A stretch of DNA of 64,000 nt from Sciurus carolinensis. Its lineage: Eukaryota > Chordata > Mammalia > Rodentia > Sciuridae. Position 1 is the stretch's first letter. Each line of letters begins with the position of its first letter. The notes under the pieces are model-generated. The model saw only the letters and a program-made list of their open reading frames with translations. It had not been told where the DNA came from and did not search any database. The stretch lies in NCBI RefSeq assembly GCF_902686445.1, contig NC_062221.1:35046575-35110574 (forward strand), written 5' to 3'. The position numbers and the translations under genes are program-made. Shown here in pieces: positions 1 through 10,452 of the stretch.

Positions 1-389
1 TCCTTAAGCACTGATGTATAAATCAAGGAAGGGTTCATTGGAAACATACACATTATAAGAACATAAGAGTTGCCAAGTTTTTTCAACTTCAAAACTACTA
101 ACATTTAGAAACACATTTTTAAAAAATTATTCTTTTTTTGTGAGGCACCATAAAATTTATCTGAGGATATTTAGTGGCATTTACTCACTATTAAAATAAA
201 AAATGATAACATCTCCCCGATTATGATGACCAAAAATGTCTTCAGGTCCTGACAAATCTCCACTGGGGAACAATATTGCCCTGGACTGCAAACCAGTGAC
301 CTACAAAAACCTCTTACCTTGAGGAAGTTAATCATGCAATAGAATTGTTGAGACCAATACTATAGGAGTATTATTAATACATTCGTTCT

Positions 390-553
390 TGTTGGTTTGT
401 TTTGTTTTTTGTTACCAGGGCCTTGATATGCTGGGCAAGTCTACCACTGAACAACATCCCTAGCCATTCATCTTTTTAAATTTTGAGACAGTCTTATTAA
501 GGTGCTCCTCCTGAGTAGCTAAGAATACAGTATGTACCACCATGCCTAGCTCT
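390..553 (-). repeat. Degraded B1-dID composite SINE
   Basis: The T-rich start (about 390-410), a block resembling the reverse of an ID promoter region ('ccactgaacaacatcccta') and a block resembling the reverse of a B1 left end ('gtaccaccatgcctagct') occur in the same order as in the cleaner copies at 41815-42014 and 56511-56760. The copy is on the minus strand, heavily mutated and shortened in the middle. The 389 bases before it show nothing I recognise. Confidence 0.6.
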
Positions 554-2801
554 TATGCAATTATTTTTAATTAAAAAAAAAGATCACAATTCACATTCAC
601 ATTAAGTTCTGAATAGAATAAATGTTAGCAATGAGAAAGAAGCTTCTTGCTACTTTTGTAACAACTCACATCTGTCTTTCTTTAATCTGATTGTGATGTA
701 AGGTACACAATGAACTTTCATCAATAAAACAAAATAATATTTTGACTAGAGTTAAGACAATTTATTGTTATGGGCTTTTCTCCCCAAAGGTGATACCAAG
801 AAGTAAATACAGAAGACAAGAAAATTGTTTGGACAGAATTTGTGATATCATTAGTCTCTTTAAGAAATAAAATAATGTACAAATTAAAAATATTTATTCT
901 AATTCACTTGAAATAATCATTCTATGAACTTAATATTTTTGTGAATATGTGGTTTTACCATTTTTTCTTCATAATGTTTTTGGTTTTGTTTATACTTAGT
1001 TAAGAAGTAGCTTATATTATTACTTTTAAAATGTTACACATTTTATAATTTATTAAAATATTCTAAGTTAAAGCAAATTAAATTATTCTAAGCTAAAGAA
1101 TACTTTTTAAACAGTGGAATTCAAGGAAAAGAAAGAAGTAAAAAGAACAACCAATGGTAGATATCTATTGTTGCTTCTATAATTATGAAGTAATTTTTAT
1201 TCAAATTAAAATGAAATTTAGAAATACTTAAAATATATAACTTTTTATAAAATTACATACTATATTGCATATATATTATGTTAATATTATGTGTCAACAC
1301 AATGTCATGTTAATCAAATTAAAATTGTATGCTTATATAATATAAAATCACATACAACTGTCAAGAGTAATAGTTATAAATTAAAAAGGCTAATTTACAC
1401 TACATTCATGATTTTGTAATAATGATAGTTCTGAATTTACTTGTTAGGTATTATTTGAGCACAGTGCTTAATTTGGCTAATGAAAAATACAACAGGATTT
1501 TATTGACACATGAATTTTATATATGTCGTAATTTAAGTTTCATTCCTAGATGACTGATTAACCTGAAGAAATCTCATTCGGTAGTGCTCTCCCAAGGATT
1601 AGTAAAGGGTTAATTGTTTTGTTACTCTTGACGTTTTCTGTTGTGGCCAAGAATTCCAAATAAGCAGGACCCTTCAGTTGAGCTAATGTTCATTTCACTA
1701 GTTACATTTTAACATGGTAGCAGATACTCAATAACTCACAAAGAGTATAGGATTTTTCTAGTGCTTGCTTTTATCAGTTGTTAACTTTGGAGACCAACTG
1801 TGTTTCAAATACAGGTGTTATATAATTAATTTAAATTCATTTTCACATCAAATTTATAATACAGTGATAAGCCACATGGAAAACAATATAGGGAAATAAT
1901 TTCAACTCTATCCCCTGTCCTCTACTGCACTATTTGTATATTTCCACTGCTTAAAGCCATAATGTAATTGTATCATCAAATTCAAACAATAAGCTAAACT
2001 CAGCTATTATATTACCATTTTTCCTAAATAAACCAAAGTCACCCTAAATAAATCAATCAAATCTCCTAAGATGTTTTTATATGGAGCCACTGATGCAAGG
2101 TTCTTTGTTGCAAATAAGATTGCCAGAAGCTTTTGGCTAATAACTGTTAAATTCTTAATGACTCTTAAAAGCCTGAGTCTCCAGCTTTGGTTTCTTTTTA
2201 AGCATCTAAAGCTCTGTTTGACCTTGAATTCACATCCTTAATGGCCTCAAAACTGATTGTTTTGTCCTCCTTTTATTATTTCAGACTAGCTTTTCAAAAC
2301 AAATAAACACATGATGTCACAAGTAAGAGTTTAAGAAATATAATCTCAGTATCTTACCATAAATATTCTCTTTCAATAATAAAAACAAATCAAACAATAT
2401 GTGTTATTTTAAGTTTGAATGGTGACTTGATAACAGATTATGAGTCCTTAACAAAACACATGATCTTGTAAAAAGACCTAAAAGAATTAAAATACTACAT
2501 TATTTTCTTATATTTTTCAAAGAAACATTTGACTCATTAAACCCCTTGTAAATATTAATAATTATTATTATATTACCATCTACCTATTTCCAGTGATAAC
2601 ATTCATTTAAACAGAGAGCAATATATTATTTTCCATATTAAAGTCCATTTGATCCTCTTATTCTTAATTTTATTTTCAGTCGTCATTTTATAGTTCAGAG
2701 AAAATTTACTGTAAATCTTCAATTGGTTTTCTGGAACATGATTTTAGATTGCAGGTAAGGATAGTTGTAGGAGGTCTAAATTGTAATTCAAAAGCCATTT
2801 C
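554..2801. other. Unclassified AT-rich DNA
   Basis: AT-rich sequence with many short A and T runs and no ORF, splice-flanked exon or repeat family that I can support. It may contain very old repeats beyond recognition by eye. Confidence 0.5.
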
Positions 2802-2872
2802 ACTGGTTAGAGATATGGCCTGTGGTTAATTTGCTTGCCTAGCATGGATAGAACTCTGGATTCAATCACTAG
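2802..2872 (+). repeat. Degraded ID-type SINE
   Basis: The order 'gagatatggcctgtggtta', 'ttgcttgcctagcatg', 'ggattcaatcactagt' follows the ID element pattern of A-box region, loop and B-box region, with many substitutions. It is derived from tRNA-Ala through Pol III retrotransposition and is not a tRNA gene. A poly-T run follows at about 2982-2997 in otherwise unclassified sequence. Confidence 0.55.
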
Positions 2873-3463
2873 TGGGGGAATGGGGCATCATTTCAATAGT
2901 ATCAGAGACATTTCATAATGTTCTTTCAGAAGATCTGCACATCTATGGGATTCCTTGAAGTACTAGTTCTAGTTACGAGGTTTTTTTTTTTTTTTTTCAT
3001 TTTTAAAACAACAAAAATACATCTCAGATACATCTTTGTGGCAAATTACTCTAAACCTAGTTAATTTGAAAGTTTAATATTTTAGGATTATGTTAAATTA
3101 TGTTCAAATATCTTGGCTGTGACAAGTGTAAGTTTTATAGTCGATTTATAGTAGGTATCAATCTGAAATATAAGTATCAGGTATTTCGAGATATCTGCTA
3201 TTCAAATGCATGTGTTTCAATTAAATACATATAATGATCAAGCAATTCCACTCCTCACAGTTAGAGTTAACTATGAGAACAAGATTTATTTTCCATATGT
3301 TATAGATATAAATGAATAAGAAGATTATAAACCCTAAAATGTGATTCTATTGCAATAAATAGAATACTTGTATCTCCTGACTTCTAGGTCAACCTAAAAA
3401 ATAGATCTTTCCTTTCGTATGAGAAAGAAAAAGAAATGGAAATAATGGTTGAAGAGAAGAAAA

Positions 3464-3468
<5 letters not shown>

Positions 3469-3509
<41 letters not shown>

Positions 3510-3575
3510 ACACACATAAATATATGTGTATATAGACATATATATGTATATACATATAAATACATATATTTATAT
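3469..3575. repeat. Compound GT / ATGT / AT microsatellite
   Basis: A pure GT run (about 3470-3495) passes into GTAT units and then into imperfect TA/TATATG sequence. The flanks 2873-3468 and 3576-3865 are AT-rich and unclassified. Confidence 0.95.
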
Positions 3576-3865
3576 TAGTTTAACTGTAACTATTACATAG
3601 AGAGTACATATTTATATATTTAATTATGCATTATGTCTTTGTATCCATGGGGCAAAATACATAAAATACTCATTATGCAACCATTTCAAATAGTCCTAAA
3701 GCTATCAATAAACCTGTACATGCTGTAATTAAATTCATCATCAGTGTTTAATACAATATCTGAAGTATTATGTATAACTTTGAAAAGAATAAAAACTAGT
3801 ACAAGGCCTTATTGCTGTTCTTAAAGAGCTCTTCTTATTCTTTAAAAGAATTTTAGAAATAAAAT

Positions 3866-4090
3866 ACCAGCTTTCAATCACCATGAAAAGAACACCTGAG
3901 ATAAGTAATCTTAAACCATGAAAAATCCACTCTGGCTTAGGTTTCAGTCCATGTTGCTGTCCCCACTGCTTTGGGTCTGTAGCAATGATGGCTGTCATGG
4001 TAGGAATACATGGTGGAGCCACACTGTTCTCATCATGGCAGCCTAGAAGAAAAGAAGAAAGAGAGGAAGAAAGGAAAAAAAGGAGTCAGG
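3866..4090 (-). mobile_element. ERVL-MaLR-like LTR, 3' part
   Basis: On the minus strand this reads as the 3' half of the MaLR-type LTR seen more completely at 61818-62211: a pyrimidine-rich tract, a 'gccatgatg' block, a 'ggactgaaacct'-like block, and a tail resembling the 'caggt...aaagct' end. The 5' half is missing. A minus-strand ORF here (3768-4022) is an accident of this repeat and has no recognisable domain. Confidence 0.6.
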
Positions 4091-4229
4091 TTCCCAATAT
4101 CCCCTTTACACTCCCAATGACTCAACTTTCTACATCCTAAAGTTTCTACCTTCTCTGAATAGTGCCCCAAGTTGGGGATCAGCCTTCAAAATATGAGAAA
4201 TTTAAGATCCAAACCTAACAAGGCATATA

Positions 4230-4512
4230 GATTTCTTTTTGTAAGTTATTTTATTATACTAATCACATATTAAAGGAAGAAATTAATGAGTTTCACTGTG
4301 ACATTTGCATACATGTATTTATTGTATCTTGAGCATGTCCACCTTCCCTTCTGCTTTGTCTTCCCCAATCCTTTTTCCTTTCTCTCCTGGTCCTAATACC
4401 CTATCTTTAAAGTTGTTCTTCAACTTTCAGTTCATCTATTGTCTCTGTTGGTTTATTTTTTATTCTAATTATTCAAATTATTCAATACTTTTTTTCTGTG
4501 TCTGGTTTATTT
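4230..4512 (-). mobile_element. L1 3'UTR fragment (antisense)
   Basis: The plus strand shows the antisense pattern typical of rodent L1 3' ends: a stretch with 'catttgcatacatgtattta', then a pyrimidine-rich region ('cttcccttctgctttgtctt'). No ORF2 sequence is attached, so the copy is 5'-truncated. The assignment rests on overall pattern, not a strong motif. Confidence 0.5.
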
Positions 4513-4624
4513 TGCTTAAAATGTTGTCCTCCAACATGTTTTAGAAGAAAGGCGACTTACACCTTGTACAACTTGATGTTACATTGGACTCTTCTGCACA
4601 GAATTGTCACCTTATTATTGAAGC

Positions 4625-5371
4625 ATGACTTCTGTTGAGCAAGACAAGCTGAGGCAAGCATTTGAAGATGCTATTGAAGTGCAAAGGCAGCATTCAATCA
4701 GAGGAGATCTTCAATACTCCCAGATTACAAAAATTACCCAACTTTCATTAACCCTTGTCCTCACATCAGAGGAAATTCCAGCTGCTCTGGAGTGTTTCCT
4801 ACAGAAGAACCTGTCTATAATCGGAGAACTGTGATAAACAGTGCTGCAGACTTCTATTTTGAAGTCAATATTCATCAACCTCTGCAGAACATAACTGCAA
4901 ATAAGATGGTAGAACCTGCTGTCTTCCAGCAAAAGGGAGGAAAAGCAGGAACAAGCTCAGGTTGTTTGAAAACCTTCATGAGTTTCTGTGCAATTCCAAG
5001 ATGTCATCTTGTATTCAGTGAGTAGAAAAAACCAAAGTTATTTTTCAGTTTGTATTTAAAAAAAAGAAAAAGAAAAACTCCTGAACTTTGAGGGAAAAGA
5101 AAAGGCAATCGGAAGACCATGACTTACCAGAAAATGGCCAGAGCCCTTAGGAATTATGGAAGAATTAGGAAAATCACAAAGTCTGGAGAAAGCTCACCTA
5201 CCAATTCAGTGAGGCCATTCTCCAAAGACTCCTCCTCACTTCTTGGGTAAAGAGATCTTCTGTTCACAGTATGTTCAACTTGATCAAGAATATCTCAGTT
5301 TAAATAAGTGGAATACAAATTACAACTATATATATGTCAATTACCATGAGCTAAGTTACCCTGATTGCTAA
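4625..5371 (+). pseudogene. SPIC: Processed pseudogene of SPIC (Spi-C ETS-family transcription factor)
   Basis: The functional gene encodes a myeloid and B-lineage transcription factor of the SPI subfamily, with a C-terminal ETS DNA-binding domain, roughly 248 residues long. Here the start ([19 protein letters not shown]) and the middle segment ([20 protein letters not shown]) match the N-terminal half. ETS-domain pieces follow in other frames: [10 protein letters not shown] near 4956, the stretch equivalent to '[14 protein letters not shown]' near 5119-5160, and '[11 protein letters not shown]'-like coding near 5199-5230. The terminal codons at about 5342-5371 read like the SPIC C-terminus. 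ATG-to-stop length is 747 bases, close to the family length, and the ETS coding is continuous, so the copy is intronless. It is dead: the reading frame shifts several times, the Trp after 'SCIQ' is a TGA at 5019-5021, and an A-rich slippage tract lies at about 5056-5076. No poly(A) tail or target-site duplication was found. The assignment is from recall of the family and needs a protein alignment. Confidence 0.88.
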
Positions 5372-5441
5372 ATATATTCTCTCATTTCCCCACTGCCTGG
5401 CATCAGGAAGCCCTATAAGTCTCAGGATTTTTCTCTTAAAG

Positions 5442-5778
5442 CAGTTGGTCCTCCATATCCACAGGTTCCACATCCATGGATTCAACCAACCATGGAAGAA
5501 AATATTTGAAAAAAACAATTATTTCTGTACTTTACATGTATGAACTTATTTTTTTGCTATTTTTTCTCAAATGATATAGTAAAAACTATTTAGATGACAT
5601 TTAATTTACATTGATATTATAAGTAATCTAGAGATGATTTGAAGTATTTGAAGTATTTGTGCATATGTTCCTAACTTTTAAGCAAATACTACCCCATTTT
5701 ATATAAGGGACTTTAGTGTTCATTGATTTTGGTATCTGAGGGTCCTAGAACCAATCTCTCAGAAGTTACCAAGGGACA
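5442..5778. mobile_element. MER2-like Tigger (TcMar) non-autonomous DNA transposon
   Basis: The left end 'cagttggtcctccatatcc' and right end '...ttaccaagggac' form imperfect terminal inverted repeats. The interior carries blocks I know from MER2 elements: 'ggattcaaccaaccatgga', 'agtaatctagagatgattt', 'ttatataagggacttta'. The length of about 335 bases fits a near-complete element. It sits just after the SPIC pseudogene. No TA duplication was evident at the ends. Confidence 0.8.
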
Positions 5779-6049
5779 AAAAAAGAAAGAAAAAATAGTT
5801 AACTAAGTTAACTTCAATTATTCGATTAACTTTGCACTGAAAAATATTAACTTCCTTATTGCTCTTTTATCAAATAGCATGTAATTTATACTAACATAAG
5901 GAAATCTTGCCAACGAACAATTTTGTTGTTTCAAATGATCAGTTCCCATTTGAAAGTGACTTTGCTCTTAGCATCATCCATACATACAATTTCTTCTAGA
6001 TTATGTTAGTTGTGTTGATTTGAATTATGTATTAATTTAAACATTTTCC

Positions 6050-6837
6050 CTAAGAAAAGAAATGCAAATCAAAACTACTCTTAGATTTTATCTCTCTGCA
6101 GTCAGAATGACAATTATCAAGAACACAAGCAACAATAAATGTTGGTGAGGATGTGGGGGAAAGTTACACTCATACATTGCTGGTGGGACTGCAAATTGGT
6201 GCAGTCATTCTGAAAAGTAGTATGGAGATTCCTTAGAAAACTTGGAATGGAACCACCATTTGACCCAGCTATCTACCCCATTGCTTGGTTTATAACCAAA
6301 GGACTTAAAATCAGCATACTACCATGACACAACCACATCAATGTTTATAGCACCTTAATTCACAATAGGTAGACTATGGAACCAACCAAGGTGCCCTTCA
6401 ATGGATGAATGGATAAAGAAAATATGGTCCATAAACACAAAGAGTATTGCTCAGCCTTAAAAAAGAATGAAATCATGGCATTTGCCAGTAAATGGAAGGA
6501 GCTGGAGAATATCATGCTAAGTGAAATAAGCCCATCCCAAAGGACCAAAGGCCAAATGTTTTCTCTGATATGTGGATGTTAATTCACAATAAGGGGGATG
6601 GTTAGGGAAGAATAGAGATAATTTGGATTAGACAGAGGGAAGTGAATGGAGGGGATGGGGTATGGGAGTTGGAAGAAGGGTAGAATGAATTGGACATTAT
6701 GACCCTATCTGCTTATATGAGTACATAATTGGTGTAATTCTACATCATGTACAATCAGAAGAATGAGAAGTTATACTCCATTTATGTATGATGTATCAAA
6801 ATGCATTCTGCTGTCATGTATAACTAGAACAAATAAA
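6050..6837 (+). mobile_element. 5'-truncated L1, ORF2 C-terminus plus 3'UTR
   Basis: The sequence matches, with more divergence, the last part of the full-length L1 at 50790-51594: 'aaatgcaaatcaaaac', 'acattgctggtggg', 'gaaccaccatttgaccc', 'cttcaatggatgaatgga', then a purine-rich 3'UTR and an A-rich tail. Candidate target-site duplications 'aaacattttcc' lie at 6039-6049 and 6838-6848. The 3'UTR ends with 'tataactagaacaaataaaa', a different 3' end from that of the 45-51 kb L1, so this is another subfamily. Confidence 0.9.
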
Positions 6838-6934
6838 AAACATTTTCCTATCCAAAAAAAAATGTCCTCCCATTTCATATATTTTCTTACAAATTACAGG
6901 ATTTCATTCTTCTTTATGGCTAAATGATACTCCA

Positions 6935-6938
<4 letters not shown>

Positions 6939-6982
<44 letters not shown>
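6939..6982. repeat. (GT)n microsatellite inside antisense L1
   Basis: A pure GT run of about 44 bases lies in antisense ORF2, just before the reverse of 'ggattaaaa...'. It marks the same L1 site as the CA/TA tract at 51168-51234. Histidine/threonine-repeat ORFs across it are artefacts. Confidence 0.97.
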
Positions 6983-6983
<1 letters not shown>

Positions 6984-8836
6984 TGTGATATTTTTTAATC
7001 CATTCATCTGTTGGCAAGCACTTGGGCTGATTCTGTATCTTAGCTATTGTGAATAGTGGTTCAATAAACTTGGATATAAATGTATCAAAATTGTTTGCTG
7101 ATTTCATTTTCTTCACATATATACCCAGGAGTGAAATAGCTGAGTCATGAGGGAGAATTATCTTTAGTTTATTGAGGAATCACCATACTGTTTTGCATAG
7201 AAGCTGAGCAAATTTTCATTCCTACCCACAAACTATTTTCTTCACATCCTCAGTAGCATTTATTATTTTTATTTTTTCTAAAATAGTCATTTTTACTAGA
7301 GTGAAATGAAATCTCAGTGTAGTTTTGATTTGCATTTCCCTATGGATAAAAACATTGAACATTCTGTTCTTATATTCATTAGCATTTGTAGTTTTTCCTT
7401 TGAGAAGAATCTGCAGCTTTTTTATTATATTACATGTTCTTTCGCATTTTGGAGTTCTTCATATATTGTAGATATCAATACTCCATCAGATGAATATCTA
7501 GTAAATATTTTCTTTCATTATATATGTTGTATTTTCATTCTGTTATTTATGTCCTATGTAGCTCAGAAGCTTTAATTTTATAAAATCCCATTTGTAATCC
7601 TTGCTTTCATTTCCTGAGCTATGAGTCCTATTGAGAAAATCTTACCTGTGTCACTATTTTGATGTGTATTCCCCATGTTTTCTTCTAGGATTTTCCAAGT
7701 TTCAGATCTTTCATTAATGTCTTTAATCCATTTTGTGTAAATTTTTATGTAAAATAGTAGGTACAAGTCTAGTTTAAATTTTCTAACATGTGGATATTCA
7801 GTTGTCCCAGCACCCCAGCACCATTTGTTGAACAGGATATCTTTTCTCCAATATTATTTTTGGAAACTTTGTCAAGAATCAGTTGACTGTAGATGTGCAG
7901 GTTTATTGCTGAATCGTCTATGCTGTTACTTTGGTCTAAGTGTCTGTTTACTTTCCCGTAGCATTCAGTTTGTTTGTTTGCTTTCCTGTGCCTCTGGAAT
8001 ATATTTTGGTATTAGGTATTGTGATGCCCCTAGCATTTTTTTTGAGAGGGTCAGGATTATTTGACAGTTTGTGACCTTTTGGGTTTCCATTTGACTTTTA
8101 GAGTTACTTTTTATAGTTCTATGAAGAATGTCATTGGTATTTTGATGGGGATTGCATTGAATGGTCATTTTAGCCACATTAATTATCCCAATCCATGAAC
8201 ATGGGATGTTTTTCTATTTTCTAGAGTTTTCAATAATTCCTTTCTTTGGTGTTTTATAATTTTTATTCTTGAAGTTTGGTTTATTCTTTGTTGTGTTTAC
8301 TTCTGAATATTTTATTTTTTCATTTTTTGATGCTATCATGAATGGGATATTTTTTCCCTGATTTCTCAGTGACTTTAATTGACATGTAGAAAATCCACTG
8401 ATTATTATATGTTTCTATTGTTCTACTTTACTAAATTTGTTTATAAGTTCTAAGATTCTTTTGTTGGAATCTTGAAGATTTTTCAAGTACTTAGTCATTT
8501 CCAATTATAGAATCATGCTATCAACATATGAATAATTTGACTTCTTCCTTTCTTATTTGGAGCTATTATATTTTTTGCTCTTCTGTAATTGTAATTGCCT
8601 GAATTTCTAGCACTTTAAATAAGAGTTCTGAGAGTTTTGTTTCTGGTCTTAAAGGAAAAGGAATGTTATCAATATTTCCCCATTCAGAATGGGGAATGTT
8701 GATTATGTTTTTGATCATACATAGCATTTGCTTTGTTGAAGTCTGATTCTTCTTTTACTAATTCATTTAAGAATTCTATTACAAAATGATGTTGAATATT
8801 GTCAAAAGTATTTCATGCATCTATTGACTATGTGAT

Positions 8837-9388
8837 TGTTATGTTTCAGATATACATTGTGCCCCAATAGTGCCTGTCTGAATCCAGGTGGTAAAATGAT
8901 TTGAAAATGAGAGTCATTAAACCAGTGGATTAAAACATTTAAGGGGGGCTGGGGATATAGCTCAGTTGGTAGAGTGCTTGCCTTGCAAGCATAGGGCCCT
9001 GGGTTCAATCCCTAGCACTGCAAACATAAATAAATAGATAAATAAAAATAGTAAAACATTTAATGGATTAATCATTTGAATGCCTTACTGAATGGTAACT
9101 GTAGGCAGGTATGGCATAGACTGCAGGAGTTGAGTAACTGGGAGTGTGGCTTTAAGATTATATATATTGTCCCCCTGGCTTTTCTACTTGCCAATTGTCA
9201 TGAGTTGAGCAGCTCTCCTTTGCCACACTTTTTCTGCTAATATATTCTGCATTACCTCCAGCCCAGAATAATGAAGTAGATTGAAAATGGATTGAAACCT
9301 CTGAAGTCACAATTAAAATAAACTTTTCCACCTCTATGTTGTTCTTGTCAGGTAGTTTTCATCATAATGACAAAAAGCACTAATACAT
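8837..9388 (+). mobile_element. ERVL-MaLR-like LTR inserted in the antisense L1
   Basis: It starts 'tgttatgtttcagatat' and ends '...actaatac', with internal blocks shared with 61818-62211: 'ggtaactgtaggcaggt', 'gagttgagcagctctcc', 'aataaacttttcc' (poly(A) signal). L1 ORF2 sequence continues on both sides (before 8836 and after 9389). An ID SINE splits it at 8943-9051. No internal retroviral sequence is present, so it is a solo LTR. Confidence 0.8.
8943..9051 (+). repeat. ID SINE with clear target-site duplication
   Basis: A nearly intact ID element: A-box region 'tagctcagttggtagagtgc', loop 'ttgccttgcaagca', B-box 'gggttcaatccc', then an A-rich tail. A perfect 12-bp duplication 'taaaacatttaa' flanks it (8931-8942 and 9052-9063). 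It is inserted in the MaLR LTR at 8837-9388, which is itself inside an L1, so it is the youngest of the three layers. Confidence 0.97.
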
Positions 9389-9806
9389 TTTCCTTAAATG
9401 CACTTACAGGCTGTATTACACTTATTGATTTGTGATCATGGGGTATGATCTTTTAATAAGATGTCAAATTCAATTTGCAATTACTTTGTTGGGAATTTCT
9501 GCATCTATCTTCATCAAGTCTGTAGTTTTCTCTTTTTTTAAAAGTTATTGTGTCCTTTTCAAATTTGGGGTACAGGGTAATAGTATCTTTGTGACATAAG
9601 TTTGGAAGTATTCCTCTCTTCTCTATTTTGTGGACTAATCAGAAGAACATTGGTCATGGTTTCTCTTTAAAAGTCTGGTAAAATTCAACAATGAATCTAT
9701 CCATACCTGGACTTTTCTTTGTTGGGTGTCTCTTTATTACTGATGTACTCTCATTGTTTTTATTATCTATTTAGATTTTTATATCATCTTGGTTCAGTTT
9801 TGGTAG

Positions 9807-10063
9807 TGTTATGGTTTAGATATGAGGTGTTCCCCACAAGATCATGTGTGAGACAATGAGACAAAGTTTAAAGGTGTAGATTGAGTTCTGAGACTCTAGC
9901 CTAATCAGCACATTAACCCATGGGTAGGAATTAATTGGGTGGTAACTGTATGCAGGGTAGTAAAAATTATAAAATGTTTAAGTATGCAGGTAACCTGTGG
10001 CTCGAGGAGGTGGGTCATTGGGGTCATGCCTTTGGAGTATGTGTTTTGCATGAGAACTCTGTG

Positions 10064-10103
<40 letters not shown>

Positions 10104-10452
10104 TGCGTGCACACTTTGGTGCCATGTCCCCAGCTGCTTTGCTCTTTGCTCTGCCATATACATCCTCCATAACGTTCTGCTCACCTCAGGTCCCGAAGAA
10201 TGGAGTTGACCATCTACCGACTGTGAGCCTTTGGGGTTCATATTTTATTCTGGGTGAGTGGGACCCTCTCTCTGCTTCCTGGTGTGAAGTTCTGAGCTGC
10301 TTTCCTCTGCCACACACTTCCACCATGGTGTTCTGCCTCACCTAGGGCTCCAAGGAATAGACTCAGTCATCTACGGACTGAGACTTCCAAAAACATGAGC
10401 ACCAAATAGTTTTCCTCCTCAAAAATTGTTCTCGTTAGGTATTTTGTCCACA
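9807..10452 (+). mobile_element. ERVL-MaLR-like LTR with internal duplication, 3' end truncated
   Basis: It begins 'tgttatggtttagatatgag', the same start as 61818-62211, and continues through 'gggtggtaactgta', a GT microsatellite (10065-10102) and the LTR 3' blocks. The 3' blocks occur twice, about 10117-10225 and 10285-10390, each with an 'agctgctttgc/cctctgcc' segment, a 'gttctgc.tcacct' segment and a 'catctac.gactg' segment. This explains why the LTR is about 650 bases instead of about 400. It stops at 'ggtattttgtccaca' and passes directly into L1 sequence, missing the usual last bases. Confidence 0.78.
10065..10102. repeat. (GT)n microsatellite in MaLR LTR
   Basis: Uninterrupted GT dinucleotides inside the LTR at 9807-10452. 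The overlapping cysteine/valine or histidine/threonine ORFs on both strands are artefacts of this run. Confidence 0.97.

Noticed and set aside
4305..4544. 79-residue Phe/Ser-rich ORF upstream of the SPIC copy
   Set aside because: It falls largely on an antisense L1 3'UTR-like pyrimidine tract and has no coding features.
6904..7116. Histidine/threonine-repeat ORFs on GT/CA runs (also at 9905-10241 and 51075-51376)
   Set aside because: They are translations of dinucleotide microsatellites inside L1 or LTR sequence, with no flanking coding signal.
8943..9051. tRNA gene candidate (A and B boxes present)
   Set aside because: The sequence is an ID SINE with an A-tail and a target-site duplication; it does not keep a tRNA cloverleaf or a CCA-end context.
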